Shown piece by piece: positions 54,647 through 64,000 of a DNA stretch of 64,000 nt. The notes under the pieces are model-generated. The model worked only from the letters and a program-made list of their open reading frames with translations, was not told where the DNA came from and did not search any database. The stretch covers positions 1 to 64,000 of the forward strand of contig QKEL01000007.1 of assembly GCA_003252395.1 (NCBI GenBank), in the 5' to 3' direction. The position numbers were made by a program, and so were the translations under genes. The DNA is from Spirochaetales bacterium. GTDB lineage: Bacteria > Spirochaetota > Spirochaetia > Treponematales > Treponemataceae. The first letter of the stretch is position 1; each line of letters starts with the position of its first letter.

Positions 54647-55546
54647 ATGAAGGAAGACACGAAGACCGACTGGCACCGAAAGGTCGACGAGGCCCTGATC
54701 AAGCTTCTCGACCGTCTCGACGATCCGCCCGATTTCAGGCGAATAGCGGAGGAAGTCGCGGCCTCTCCCTATCACTTCCATAAGAAGTTTCGGGAATTGA
54801 CCGGCGAAACCTTCAAGGCCTGCACGGACAGACTGAGACTGGAAAAGGCCATGGCCATGCTTCGCGAAAACAAAAGCGTCACCGAGATCGCCTTCGATTG
54901 CGGCTATTCCACCGTCGAAATGTTCTCGAAGGCCGTTCGGAAGGCATGGGGCATGAGTCCGACGCGGCTAAAGCGGCAAGCTTCGTGGCATCCCTTCATT
55001 CCGTCCAGGGTTGGGGTTCATTATTCCGGAAAGAATGACCGCAAAGCCTGGTTCTACGCTCAGGGAGGCAATGAAACCATGGAAACAAAAATCGTGCAGT
55101 TTAACGAAAAGCGCTTTTACGGCTATCCAATCGTCGGCGACTACTGGCAGCTGCCGCAAGCGTGGGAACGCTTTTTCGCCGCCGTCGGCAAGAACGGCAT
55201 AGGGCAACTCGGGACCGAATACATGTCGGTCTTTTTGGACAACTCGGATTCGGTTCCGCAGGAACGGAAGCGCGCGATGGCGGGCTTCGTAACGGAAAAA
55301 AAGCTCGACGGCGCATTCGATTTCGAGGAATATACCATTCCCTCGGGGCTCTATGCCGTTACCGTTCATTTCGGCAGCTCAGAGTCCATCGGGCCCGTTT
55401 GGGAGCAATGGACCAAAAAGTGGCTGCCGGATAGCGGATGGGAACCGGACTTCACGCGACCTAACTATGAATGGTACCAGAACCGCCTGGAGAATCCGGA
55501 ATTACTGTTGACCTTCCTCGTCACGGCGGTAAAGAGGAAAGAATAG
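54647..55546 (+). CDS. AraC-type regulator with GyrI-like ligand domain
   Basis: 299 residues from ATG 54647 (AAGG upstream). The N-terminal AraC double helix-turn-helix (DFRRIAEEVAASPYHFHKKF and SVTEIAFDCGYSTVEMFSKA) precedes a GyrI-like/SOUL-fold effector domain that starts near 145 (ETKIVQFNEKRFYGYPIVGD) and ends GWEPDFTRPNYEWYQNRLEN. This order is that of Rob/SoxS-like drug-responsive activators with BmrR/GyrI sensors. It should sense hydrophobic or cationic compounds; the regulon is not apparent from neighbours. Confidence 0.88.
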   Translation: MKEDTKTDWHRKVDEALIKLLDRLDDPPDFRRIAEEVAASPYHFHKKFRELTGETFKACTDRLRLEKAMAMLRENKSVTEIAFDCGYSTVEMFSKAVRKAWGMSPTRLKRQASWHPFIPSRVGVHYSGKNDRKAWFYAQGGNETMETKIVQFNEKRFYGYPIVGDYWQLPQAWERFFAAVGKNGIGQLGTEYMSVFLDNSDSVPQERKRAMAGFVTEKKLDGAFDFEEYTIPSGLYAVTVHFGSSESIGPVWEQWTKKWLPDSGWEPDFTRPNYEWYQNRLENPELLLTFLVTAVKRKE

Positions 55547-55643
55547 GACGTACGCTTTTTCGCCCGGCTTATACGCGGTACGGGTCGTTGAAAGGCTTCG
55601 GTCTTTTCGACGGCCCGCCAGCGCGGCGGCCGACCCCGCCCCG

Positions 55644-55722
55644 GCAAGGACTTTCTGGCCGCCGCTGCGGCGGGGGACAAGGCCGGACTGAAAGTACGGC
55701 CCGCTCTTGCAAGGACTTTCTG
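55644..55722. repeat. Two copies of a 14-bp direct repeat
   Basis: GCAAGGACTTTCTG occurs at 55644-55657 and 55709-55722, 65 bp apart, in non-coding GC-rich DNA. Its role is unknown; it may be part of a larger genomic repeat. Confidence 0.6.
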
Positions 55723-55764
55723 CGTCAATCTTGATTCTTCAATTTCGCATTATTGGGCTTTAGA

Positions 55765-55827
55765 CCTACCGACCTACCGTCCAGCCTACCAGCCTACCAG
55801 CCTACCGACCTACCTACCGGTCGGTAG
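55765..55827. repeat. Degenerate tandem CCTACC repeats ending in an inverted repeat
   Basis: Seven copies of CCTACC (55765, 55773, 55785, 55793, 55801, 55809, 55813), mostly spaced by eight bases, followed by CTACCG-GT-CGGTAG (55814-55827). Within the 383-bp intergenic gap before the beta-glucosidase gene. Confidence 0.8.
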
Positions 55828-55897
55828 ATTTGTTGAAGTATTCTACCAACCGACTAAGCCTTTCCTCTTGCATTTTCCTCCAAGTCATGCGATATTT

Positions 55898-55912
55898 GTT
55901 TCTTAAAGAAAC
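55898..55912 (+). promoter_or_regulatory. Operator-like palindrome before the beta-glucosidase gene
   Basis: GTTTCTTAAAGAAAC is a perfect inverted repeat (7-bp arms, one-base centre) lying 17 bases before the start codon and overlapping the ribosome-site region. It is probably a repressor site. Confidence 0.6.
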
Positions 55913-55929
55913 ATATCAAGGAGCATTTC

Positions 55930-58191
55930 ATGGCCGCACATTCACGCCCCTGGCTCGATTCAACCAAAACCGCAAAAGAGCGGGTTTCGCTTCTCTTAAA
56001 CGCGATGACCGTAGAGGAAAAGGTCGCGCAGATGGTGCAGATCAGTTACAGCATTATCTCTCCCGAGGAAGCGGACGGCTGGGCGCGGCTGGGCGTGGGT
56101 TCGGTGCTCCATTGCCTGGGCGACGATGCCCGCAGGCTCCAACGGCTCGCGACGGAAAACAGGCTCGGCATTCCCGTGATTTTCGGGATCGACGCGATTC
56201 ACGGCCACGGAATCCATAACGGCGCGACGGTATTCCCGACCCAGCTTGCCCTGGCGGCGAGCTGGAACCCGGACAACGCGGAGCGGATGGCGGCGATTAC
56301 CGCGAAAGAGGTGGCGGCGGAAGGGCTGCACTGGACGTTCTCGCCCGTGCTCTGCCTGGGCCGGGACGCGCGCTGGGGCAGGATCGACGAGACCTTCGGC
56401 GAGGATCCCTATCTCGCGGGGAAACTGGGCGCCGCGGCGATACGCGGGTACCAGGGAACCGACACCGGGGCCTCCGACCGGATCGTGGCTTGCGCGAAGC
56501 ACTATATCGCCTACGGGGAAAGTACCGGCGGCCGCGATTCCTACGACAGCGCGGTGAGCATGCGCATGGTGCGCGATATATTCCTGCCCCCCTTCGCCGA
56601 GGCGGTAAAGGCGGGGGTCCAGACCGTTATGGCCGGCTACGAGCCGGTTGACCGCGTTCCGTGTTCCGCCCACCGGGAGCTCCTGCGCGGCGTCCTGAAA
56701 GGCGAGCTCGGGTTCGAGGGCTTCGTGGTGACGGACTGGATGAACGTGCTGAGCCTCCGCACGCGGCACAAAATGGCGAAGGATATGGAAACGGCCTCGA
56801 AAATCGCGTTGGAAGCCGGCAACGACATGATCATGACCACGCCCGAATTCTATCGGGCCACGCTCACGCTTCTGGAACGGGGCGAGGTGGATATGGCGCA
56901 TATTGACGAGGCGGTACGCCGCGTTCTCGGGATCAAGTTCGCCGCCGGGCTTTTCGATAACCCCGACAAGATTAAAACCCTTCCCCTGGCGGAAGACCCC
57001 CGGGCGAAGGAAGCGGAATCGGTGTATAACTGCGCCGAGCACCGGAAGGCCAATCTGGAGATAGCCCGGGAATGCGTGGTTTTATTGAAGAACGACGACG
57101 TGGGCGGAAAGCCCGCGCTGCCCGTCTCCGGTCCAGAATCCGCTGAGAACGGTCGACGGGTGCGGAAGATCGCGGTGGTGGGGCCCAACGCCGATTCCGT
57201 GCGCGCCCAGTTCGGCGACTGGACCTTTTTCACGCATCCCGTTCCCCACTACGACGCGGTGCCGACCTTCCGGGTAGACACCATGCTCGACGGTATCAGG
57301 AAACTCGCCGGGGAACGCGGCATAGCGGTGGCCTACGACAAGGGTTGCGACGCGACGGACTGCGCCGTAGAGTCCATCGAGGCTGCCCGGAAGGCGGCGC
57401 GGGACGCGGACGCGGTATTCGCCTTCGTGGGCGATACCCTGCCCCAAACCGGAGAGGCCCACGACCGATCGAACCTTGCCCTGACCGGCAGGCAAAACGA
57501 GCTCGTGGAAGCCCTCTCGGCGGACTGCCGCGCGCGCGGGGTTCCCCTCGTCGCCGTTTTGGTAAACGGAAAGCCCCTGGAATTCGGCAGGGTCGCCGCC
57601 GCTTCCGACGCGGTGGTCGAAACCTTCAATTCCGGCACCCACGGGGGAATCGCCACCGCTGAAATTCTCTTCGGCCTCGTGAATCCCTCCGGCCGGCTCC
57701 CCATTTCCTTTCCCCGGACCACGGGCCAGATTCCGGTATACTACAACCAGATTCCCGGATGGCACGAGGGCAAGTATTTTGACTGCCCCGCGACGCCCCT
57801 GTTCGCCTTCGGCGAGGGCCTTTCCTATACGAGGTTCCGCTACGACGGGGTGAGCCTGTCGACGGCGACCGCGAAGGCGGGAGAAACGGTAGAGGTGCGC
57901 GTGACGGTGACCAACGTCGGTGACCGGGAGGGTATAGAGACGGTACAGGTGTACGTCGCCGACCTCGACGCCTCCATCGTGACCCCGATCCGGGAATTGA
58001 AAGCCTTCCGCCGCGTTCGAATTCCCGCGGGCGCGACGGTGACGGTACGCGTTCCCCTGGACGCGGACTCCCTTTCACTCGTGGGTATTGACGGGCGGCG
58101 GGCGGTTGAGCCGGGCGACTTTGACGTTCTCGCCGGTCACGATTCGCGGGAACAGAGTTTACTGGCCGCCCGACTGACCATCACAGAATAA
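55930..58191 (+). CDS. bglX: Family GH3 beta-glucosidase
   Basis: 753 residues, no signal peptide, so cytoplasmic. N-terminal GH3 barrel: DAIHGHGIHNGATVFPTQ, GEDPYLAG and nucleophile Asp269 in FVVTDWMN. The C-terminal GH3 domain (GDTLPQTGEAHDRSNLALT) and a fibronectin-III-like tail complete the BglX layout. It hydrolyses beta-glucosides such as cellobiose or xylosides. AAGGAG precedes the ATG. It is a single-gene unit under a palindromic operator, fitting local control by an oligosaccharide. Confidence 0.94.
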   Translation: MAAHSRPWLDSTKTAKERVSLLLNAMTVEEKVAQMVQISYSIISPEEADGWARLGVGSVLHCLGDDARRLQRLATENRLGIPVIFGIDAIHGHGIHNGATVFPTQLALAASWNPDNAERMAAITAKEVAAEGLHWTFSPVLCLGRDARWGRIDETFGEDPYLAGKLGAAAIRGYQGTDTGASDRIVACAKHYIAYGESTGGRDSYDSAVSMRMVRDIFLPPFAEAVKAGVQTVMAGYEPVDRVPCSAHRELLRGVLKGELGFEGFVVTDWMNVLSLRTRHKMAKDMETASKIALEAGNDMIMTTPEFYRATLTLLERGEVDMAHIDEAVRRVLGIKFAAGLFDNPDKIKTLPLAEDPRAKEAESVYNCAEHRKANLEIARECVVLLKNDDVGGKPALPVSGPESAENGRRVRKIAVVGPNADSVRAQFGDWTFFTHPVPHYDAVPTFRVDTMLDGIRKLAGERGIAVAYDKGCDATDCAVESIEAARKAARDADAVFAFVGDTLPQTGEAHDRSNLALTGRQNELVEALSADCRARGVPLVAVLVNGKPLEFGRVAAASDAVVETFNSGTHGGIATAEILFGLVNPSGRLPISFPRTTGQIPVYYNQIPGWHEGKYFDCPATPLFAFGEGLSYTRFRYDGVSLSTATAKAGETVEVRVTVTNVGDREGIETVQVYVADLDASIVTPIRELKAFRRVRIPAGATVTVRVPLDADSLSLVGIDGRRAVEPGDFDVLAGHDSREQSLLAARLTITE

Positions 58192-58236
58192 GCATTTTGC
58201 TTTGACAGGGGCGGCCTAATCCGGTATGATCGGGTT

Positions 58237-59517
58237 ATGGCCGCCCCGCGTTTTTATCCCCTTGAAGCGAAGACCGCCCTGTCCCGGGGTACGCTCGCGG
58301 AACCCTTTCTCTGCTGCCTTTACCGCGCCATGGCGCCGTATCGGGGGTGCGGTCACGGGTGCGCGTATTGCGACGGCAGGGCCGAAAAGTATTTCGTGGA
58401 AGGCGTATTCGACCGGGATATCGGCGTGCGCTTCAACCTCGGCGGTCTTATGCGAAAGGAAGCTTTGGGGCGTACGGCGCGGGGGGAATACGGGGCCGTC
58501 TGCATCGGTTCCGGCGTGACCGACGTATACCAACCCTATGACGGGCGCTTTGCCCTAACGCGGGAATGCCTGGAAGCGTTGGCGCCCCTGGGCATCCCCG
58601 TGGTGATTCTCACGAAGAACGCGCGAATCGAGCGCGATTTCGACCTGCTCGCCCGATTTCCGTCGGCCCTCGTCATACTGACCGTCACTACCCTCGACCC
58701 CCGCCTCGCCTCCGTCCTCGAAAGCGGCGCCTCGCCCCCCGCGAGAAGGTTGGAAACGGTCCGACGCGCCCGAGAAGCCGGGTTTCACGCGGGGGTAATG
58801 GCCATGCCCCTGTGCCCGGGCATTACCGACTCGACGGAAGCCGCCCGCGGCCTCTTTCGCGCGTGCCATGACGCGGGCGCCGAGTTCGTCTATCCCGGAG
58901 GCCTCACGCTCAGGCCCGGTTGCCAGAAGGAACGCTTTTTCGAGACCCTGACGGCCCATTTTCCGGAAAAGGTTCCCCTGTACGAGCGGGCCTACGCGGA
59001 AAACCGCCAATCCGGCATGCCCGATCGATCGTACCGCACGGGACTGGAACGGACCATAGGCCGCATACTCGACGAGGAAGGCATTCCTTCCATGATTCCC
59101 CACTCGGTGTACCGCGATCTCCTTTCGCCGCCCGATTCGATTTTCGTGCTCCTGTGCCACATGCAAAGCCTGTACGCGGCCCGCGGTGTAGACACCCGGC
59201 CGCTCAAGGCGGCGACGGAACGATACGGCGCGTGGCTCGCGGAAACGAGGAAGGCGGTGCGCCGTAAAAAAACGCCGCGGAACGCGCCTGCCGCATCGGC
59301 CAAGGAAACGGCAGCCGGCGATTTATTCCCGAACGACCGAGAATCGGACAATCCGGCAGAGCCGTTCCCGATCACCGCGGAGCTTTCAGCCCGGCTCCGC
59401 GAAAGGCCCTTCGCCGAGCGGTGCGGCAACGCCCGGCTGGGATCCCTCGTCGACACACTCCTGAACGACGGCGCCGTCTTCGATTATCCGACGCTCTCCC
59501 TCCTTTCCCCGGATTAG
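58237..59517 (+). CDS. Radical SAM protein of the spore-photoproduct-lyase-like group
   Basis: 426 residues. [4Fe-4S]/SAM cluster motif Cys38-x3-Cys42-x2-Cys45 (CGHGCAYC) in a segment (YRGCGHGCAYCDGR) typical of the SplB-like/Rv2578c group. Then GSGVTDVYQP and VILTKNARIERDFDLL form the rest of the barrel. The last 100 residues are unlike that family (Pro/Ala linker then FAERCGNARLGSLVDTLLND) and may be a small accessory domain. Function unknown; no spore genes are near. Confidence 0.85.
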   Translation: MAAPRFYPLEAKTALSRGTLAEPFLCCLYRAMAPYRGCGHGCAYCDGRAEKYFVEGVFDRDIGVRFNLGGLMRKEALGRTARGEYGAVCIGSGVTDVYQPYDGRFALTRECLEALAPLGIPVVILTKNARIERDFDLLARFPSALVILTVTTLDPRLASVLESGASPPARRLETVRRAREAGFHAGVMAMPLCPGITDSTEAARGLFRACHDAGAEFVYPGGLTLRPGCQKERFFETLTAHFPEKVPLYERAYAENRQSGMPDRSYRTGLERTIGRILDEEGIPSMIPHSVYRDLLSPPDSIFVLLCHMQSLYAARGVDTRPLKAATERYGAWLAETRKAVRRKKTPRNAPAASAKETAAGDLFPNDRESDNPAEPFPITAELSARLRERPFAERCGNARLGSLVDTLLNDGAVFDYPTLSLLSPD

Positions 59518-59547
59518 ACGCTTATTTCGTGATAGTATTATGGGGTT

Positions 59548-62500
59548 ATGAACGTAAAAAGCACCCTTTTCAGAATCGGTTCCGGCCTTGTCGCCGCCGC
59601 GATTATCGTGACCCTCGTCTCGATATTCACCCATCGTTCCGCCGCGCTTCCGGCGTTTCGGCAGTCCGCCGTTTCCTCGGTAGAGTCCGTAAGCGCGTCC
59701 CGTCCGGGACCGGCGGATTCCCTTATCATACGGTTTCGGGAAGCGGTTGCCCGTCCGGAACTAGTAGCCAAGGCGGCCTTCGTTTCCCCCGCGCTCAAGG
59801 GTTCGTGGTCAATGGAAGACGACCGAACGGTGAAATTCACCCCCGATTCTCCCATGAAAAGCGGAACCGCGGTGAAAGTCGCGGTGGATACCGGGCTCCT
59901 TGCGGGCAAGGCCGCCGGCGCGGAAGGATGCTCCTTTACGTTCACGGTTCGGCCCGCGGTATTCGAATGCGAAACCGAGGGATTATATGCCGAAGACGCG
60001 GAATCGAGTCGGTTCACCCTGAGCGGAACCGTTTCCGCCGACGTGACCCTTTCCGAAAAGCAGGCGGCCCAAGCCCTTTCGGTTACGCTTTCCGGGGGTG
60101 GCGCCCGGGTCGAAACGCTTTTTGAGCCGGTCCGCGACGAACCGGGAAGTTCAGCGGTTTCCGCGCGCTGGCGGTTTACGGTTCGCGGCATCGAGCGCGG
60201 AAGCGAAGCGCGCACCCTCTCGCTGTCCTGGAACGGCCGCGTCGTCGGTTCGCCCGAGGCGGGAACGCGCGACTGGCTCGTTCCCGGACGGGAAGATTTC
60301 AGGGTACTCGAAATCGCCGCCACCGAACCGACGCGCATTCAAGTGCGCTTCTCGGACGGCCTCGACCGCGCCCAGGACCTACGGGGCCTGGTGAGCGCGG
60401 GCACGGGCGGCGATATCCGGTATACCATAGACTCGAACGTGCTGAGCCTCTTTAATCCCGACGGCTGGAATTCCGACGCGGACCTGACCGTCCGCGAGGG
60501 CATCCGCAGCGGTTCCGGCAAGGTTCTTTCCCTCCCCGCGGCCATGACCGTCAGGACGGCCTGGGAAATTCCCGCGGTCCGCTTTCCAGACGACGGCGTG
60601 ATCCTCCCGACCACCCAAGGCGTCATCGTGCCGGTGGAAACGAAGAACCTCAAAGGCCTTATAGTGGAAGCCTACCGAATATTCGGCGACAACGTGCTTC
60701 AGTTCCTCCAAAACAACGAGCTCGACGGGAAATACGAGCTTCGGCGCGTCGGAGAGCCGATATGGAGCGACGCCATCGAATTTGCCTGGGACGACGGCAT
60801 GAAAAACCGCTGGGTTACCCGCGGCCTCGATCTCTCCCGCCTCGTCAAGGATTACCCGGGCGGCATGTTTCAGCTGCGGGCGACCTTTCGGCACCGGCAT
60901 ATCATGTACGAGTGCGGCGTGAATCACCAGGACTTTTCGTCGTATCCCATGCCCGACGACTCGATCGCGGAGGATTCGAACGGGGACGAAGAAAGCTATT
61001 GGGACTATTGGGGAGATATGGACTGGAAAAAACGCCAAACCTACTGGTCCTACCGAAACGACCCCTGCCATCCGGCCTTCTATCTAACCGACTATCACCG
61101 GGAAGTGCTCGCCCGCAAGAACGTGCTGGTTTCGGACCTGGGCATGATGGCGAAAAAGGACGCGGACGGGACCTATCGCGTTACCGTGGCGAACATCGGC
61201 ACCACCGAGCCGGTGAATGGGGCGGAGGTATCCCTGTATTCCTACGCCCAGCGAAAACTGGTCTCGGCGGTTACCGGGAAAGACGGCGCCGTTATCCTGA
61301 CCCCCGGCGCGGAGCCCTATTTCATGGCTGCGGTATACAAGGGTCAGACCTCATGGCTCAGGATAGACGCCGGTACGTCCCTAAGCGTGAGCCATTTCAA
61401 GGTCGACGGCGTGAAGGCGGAAAAGGGCATAAAGGGCTTTATTTACGGGGAGCGCGGCGTTTGGCGCCCAGGCGACGACATACACCTCGTGTTCCTGCTT
61501 CAGGACCTGGAAAAGAAGCTCCCGTCCGGCTTTCCCGTCACCTTCGAGCTGGAAGACCCCATGGGCAGAATCGCGAGGACCGGGACCTATACCGAATCGC
61601 TGGACGGGTTTTACCGCATAGATACCGCGACGCAAACCGGCGATCCCACCGGCAAATGGACGGCGCGGGTTCGCGCCGGCGGCCAGGCGTGGACGGAAAC
61701 CCTGAGGGTCGAGGCGATTATCCCCAACAGGCTGGCCATAAACCTCAAAACCGCCGACCCCATGCTCAAGCCGAAGGGCAACAAATTCACCCTGTCCGGC
61801 GAATGGCTTCACGGCGCGCCGGCCCCTGGGCTGAAGGCCGACGTTTCGGCGATCTTTCTGCCCGGTTCCACGACCTTCGACGGTTATGCCGATTACGTAT
61901 TCACGAATCCCGAGCGTTCGGTGGAATCGGAGCAGGAAACGGTGTGGTCCGGATACCTCGGCCAGGATTCGGCCGCGCGGTTCGATCTTGACCTTTACGC
62001 CGGGGATACCCTTCCGGGCAAGCTTAAGGCCCGGTTGATAACGCGCGTGTTCGAGCCCTCGGGACTGTTCTCGATCGAGCAGGCAAACTACGATTATTCG
62101 CCGTACGAACGGTACGTCGGCCTGAAACTGCCCAAGGGCGACGCCGCCCGCGGCATGCTCCTGACGGATACCAAGCATCGGGTGGATCTTGCCCTGCTCG
62201 GCCCCGACGGCACTCCCGTGCGGGGAACGGCGGAAGTCGCCCTCACGGTGTATAAGCTCGAATGGAAATGGTGGTGGGAAAAGGACGCCCTAACCGACGC
62301 GACCTACGTGTCGGGCCGGTCCGCCCAGAGGGTCGCGAGCGGGACCGCTACGGTGAAAAACGGTCGGGGAAGCTGGGAGTTCGAGGTGAAGTACCCCGAT
62401 TGGGGCCGTTACCTCGTGGTCGCGACGGATGCTTCCGCCGGAGGCTACTCGGGCGGGCACAGCGCCGCGAAGGTCGTGTACGTCGATTGGCCGGGCTGGG

Positions 62501-64000
62501 CCGGACGCGGGCAGGAAGGGGGCACGGGCAGCGCCGCGATGCTTCCGCTCACTGCCGATAAGGAAGGCTACTCGGTGGGCGACACCGCGGTGATTTCCTT
62601 CGACTCATCCGCGGGGGGCCGCGCCCTGGTAACCGTGGAAAAGAACGGGGCCGTCCTTGATCAGGCCTGGGTCGAGACGAAAAAGGGAACCACGGCCTGG
62701 AAGCTCCCCATCAGCTCGGGTATGGCGCCGAACGCCTACGTGCACGTCACCTTGCTGCAGCCCCACCTCCAAACGGCGAATAGCCTCCCGATCAGGCTCT
62801 ACGGCGTCATTCCCGTCATGGTCGACGATTCGGCCACCAAGCTCTCGCCGGCCATAGACGCGCCCGCGGCCTGGGAACCCGGGAAAAGGGCGGCGTTTAC
62901 GGTCAGCGAGGCCTCCGGCCGCGCCATGACCTATACGGTGGCCGTGGTAGACGAAGGGCTCCTCGGCTTGACGCGCTATTCCGCCCCGAACCCGAGAAAC
63001 GAATTCTACAAAAAAGAGGCATCCCGCCTCATAAGCTGGGACATATACCGGTACGTCATGAGCGCCTTCGGCGGAAAGCTCGAAACCCTCCTCTCCATCG
63101 GCGGTTCCGAGGAGATCCTCGGCGGAAACAACAAGAAAACGGAGCGGTTCAAGCCCGTCGTACAATTTTTCGGCCCCTATAGGCTCGAGCCGGGAAAGAA
63201 AAACGCGACGGAATTCGACATGCCGAATTACGTCGGCGCGGTTCGCGTCATGGTCGTCGCCGGCCGCGACGGCGCGTACGGCGTCGCCGAAAGGCAGGTC
63301 AAGGTCAAAAGCGAACTCATGGTGCTCAAGACCCTGCCGAGAACCCTGGGAGCCAACGAATCGATCGACATACCGGTCACGACCTTCAACGGCTCGGACC
63401 GATCGCTGCCGGTAACGGTAAGCCTCTCCTCGACCGGGTCGATCGACGGTACGTGGAGCCAAACGGTCACGGTCCCCGCCCTCTCCGACGCCACCGTCAG
63501 CTTTACGGTGAAAACCGCGAAGGCCGGCGTCGCCCGCTTCACGGCCAAGGCGGCCACGACGGCCATCGCCGTATCCGACGATCCAACGGACATAGAAATC
63601 CTGTCACGGGGCAGTCCCACCGCGACGACGAGGGACTTTACGCTCGCGCCGGGGAATACGTGGCGCAATTACGTGCCGAGCCCGGGGGAAAAGGGAAGCA
63701 AGACCATAACGGCCGAGCTCTCAACCCTTCCGGTCCTGGATTTAGATACCCGGCTCCGCTATTTACTGGGCTATCCGCACGGATGCATCGAGCAGATTAC
63801 CTCGGGCGGTTTCCCGCAGCTCTATGCCCCCTCGATGATCGCCCTCTCCCCGACCGAAGCGGAGCGGGTTAAGGAGAACGTAAGGTCCGTTTTGGACCGG
63901 TATCCTTCCTACCAGACCGCCGGGGGCGGTTTCGCCTATTGGCCGGGACAAACCGAGGAAAACGAGTGGGGAACCACCTACGCGGGGCATTTCATGGTCG
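59548..64000 (+). CDS. Bacterial alpha-2-macroglobulin (partial, 3' end beyond window)
   Basis: The frame runs from ATG 59548 to the window edge: 1484 codons without a stop. N-terminal hydrophobic segment (about 8-28) with no lipobox Cys, so an uncleaved or cleaved signal rather than the lipoprotein anchor found in E. coli YfhM. MG-type beta domains follow (FIYGERGVWRPGDDIHLVF and related). Near residue 1409 the sequence YPHGCIEQITSG carries the thioester motif with Cys1413 and Gln1416. Such proteins trap proteases at the cell surface and usually sit beside pbpC, which could lie just beyond the window. Confidence 0.9.
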   Translation, partial: MNVKSTLFRIGSGLVAAAIIVTLVSIFTHRSAALPAFRQSAVSSVESVSASRPGPADSLIIRFREAVARPELVAKAAFVSPALKGSWSMEDDRTVKFTPDSPMKSGTAVKVAVDTGLLAGKAAGAEGCSFTFTVRPAVFECETEGLYAEDAESSRFTLSGTVSADVTLSEKQAAQALSVTLSGGGARVETLFEPVRDEPGSSAVSARWRFTVRGIERGSEARTLSLSWNGRVVGSPEAGTRDWLVPGREDFRVLEIAATEPTRIQVRFSDGLDRAQDLRGLVSAGTGGDIRYTIDSNVLSLFNPDGWNSDADLTVREGIRSGSGKVLSLPAAMTVRTAWEIPAVRFPDDGVILPTTQGVIVPVETKNLKGLIVEAYRIFGDNVLQFLQNNELDGKYELRRVGEPIWSDAIEFAWDDGMKNRWVTRGLDLSRLVKDYPGGMFQLRATFRHRHIMYECGVNHQDFSSYPMPDDSIAEDSNGDEESYWDYWGDMDWKKRQTYWSYRNDPCHPAFYLTDYHREVLARKNVLVSDLGMMAKKDADGTYRVTVANIGTTEPVNGAEVSLYSYAQRKLVSAVTGKDGAVILTPGAEPYFMAAVYKGQTSWLRIDAGTSLSVSHFKVDGVKAEKGIKGFIYGERGVWRPGDDIHLVFLLQDLEKKLPSGFPVTFELEDPMGRIARTGTYTESLDGFYRIDTATQTGDPTGKWTARVRAGGQAWTETLRVEAIIPNRLAINLKTADPMLKPKGNKFTLSGEWLHGAPAPGLKADVSAIFLPGSTTFDGYADYVFTNPERSVESEQETVWSGYLGQDSAARFDLDLYAGDTLPGKLKARLITRVFEPSGLFSIEQANYDYSPYERYVGLKLPKGDAARGMLLTDTKHRVDLALLGPDGTPVRGTAEVALTVYKLEWKWWWEKDALTDATYVSGRSAQRVASGTATVKNGRGSWEFEVKYPDWGRYLVVATDASAGGYSGGHSAAKVVYVDWPGWAGRGQEGGTGSAAMLPLTADKEGYSVGDTAVISFDSSAGGRALVTVEKNGAVLDQAWVETKKGTTAWKLPISSGMAPNAYVHVTLLQPHLQTANSLPIRLYGVIPVMVDDSATKLSPAIDAPAAWEPGKRAAFTVSEASGRAMTYTVAVVDEGLLGLTRYSAPNPRNEFYKKEASRLISWDIYRYVMSAFGGKLETLLSIGGSEEILGGNNKKTERFKPVVQFFGPYRLEPGKKNATEFDMPNYVGAVRVMVVAGRDGAYGVAERQVKVKSELMVLKTLPRTLGANESIDIPVTTFNGSDRSLPVTVSLSSTGSIDGTWSQTVTVPALSDATVSFTVKTAKAGVARFTAKAATTAIAVSDDPTDIEILSRGSPTATTRDFTLAPGNTWRNYVPSPGEKGSKTITAELSTLPVLDLDTRLRYLLGYPHGCIEQITSGGFPQLYAPSMIALSPTEAERVKENVRSVLDRYPSYQTAGGGFAYWPGQTEENEWGTTYAGHFMV

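Noticed and set aside
55765..55827. CRISPR array
   Set aside because: The units are six to eight bases and directly adjacent, with no spacers of uniform length and no cas genes.

Overview
The window is one contig of a GC-rich bacterium, most likely a spirochaete (Spirochaetota, Treponema-like). The reasons are the mix of a CheX-type phosphatase, CheA, CheD and tail-linked MCP, several Cache/GGDEF proteins, an alpha2-type glycyl-tRNA synthetase, a XylF-like sugar-binding lipoprotein family and many lipoproteins. Species cannot be fixed from sequence alone, and GC is judged by eye. There is no rRNA, no convincing tRNA and no CRISPR.

Layout. (1) 1-2460 is an AT-rich accessory patch. It holds the 3' end of an IS1595-type transposase, an orphan Rhs C-terminal toxin tip with its probable immunity gene, a 13-nt C tract, and a HigBA-type module with intact antitoxin but doubly broken toxin. 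(2) 2631-10334 holds a lipoprotein, a PAS/GGDEF cyclase, a two-component-propeller/class III adenylate cyclase and a second GGDEF protein. (3) 10315-13206 is a TetR-controlled ABC exporter operon (tetR, ATPase, two permeases) with a palindromic operator. (4) 13350-19345 holds an unknown gene coupled to an ATP-grasp ligase, a large AAA+ protein, a 2[4Fe-4S] ferredoxin, and a coupled membrane protein / LysM-M23 peptidase / secreted protein operon. (5) 19539-30141 is mainly housekeeping: PBP1A followed by a mini-ParB-like protein, tyrS, nadE, carbonic anhydrase, aldo/keto reductase, a ROK regulator and glyS. (6) 30460-36603 holds tandemly duplicated sugar-binding lipoproteins, a third GGDEF protein, a small membrane peptide gene and gltX.

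(7) 36768-52216 is a signalling island. It has a CheY-like regulator, a hybrid kinase and a REC/HisKA_2 kinase. These are followed by one long chemosensory operon (cheA, MCP, cheW, cheR, parA-like, unknown, cheB, cheD, cheY, cheX) with almost every junction overlapping. Convergent to it is a two-gene unit of a CheY-like regulator and a two-TM protein carrying a CheZ-like D-x3-Q motif. (8) 52310-64000 holds EF-G, an AraC/GyrI-like regulator, a GH3 beta-glucosidase, a radical SAM protein of the spore-photoproduct-lyase-like type and the first 1484 codons of a bacterial alpha-2-macroglobulin.

The genome segment is rich in second-messenger enzymes: three GGDEF cyclases, all with an inhibitory RxxD site, and one adenylate cyclase. 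The least ordinary content is the ParA-containing che operon with its possible membrane CheZ, the ParB-like protein next to PBP1A, and the Rhs toxin/immunity cassette left beside an IS end.
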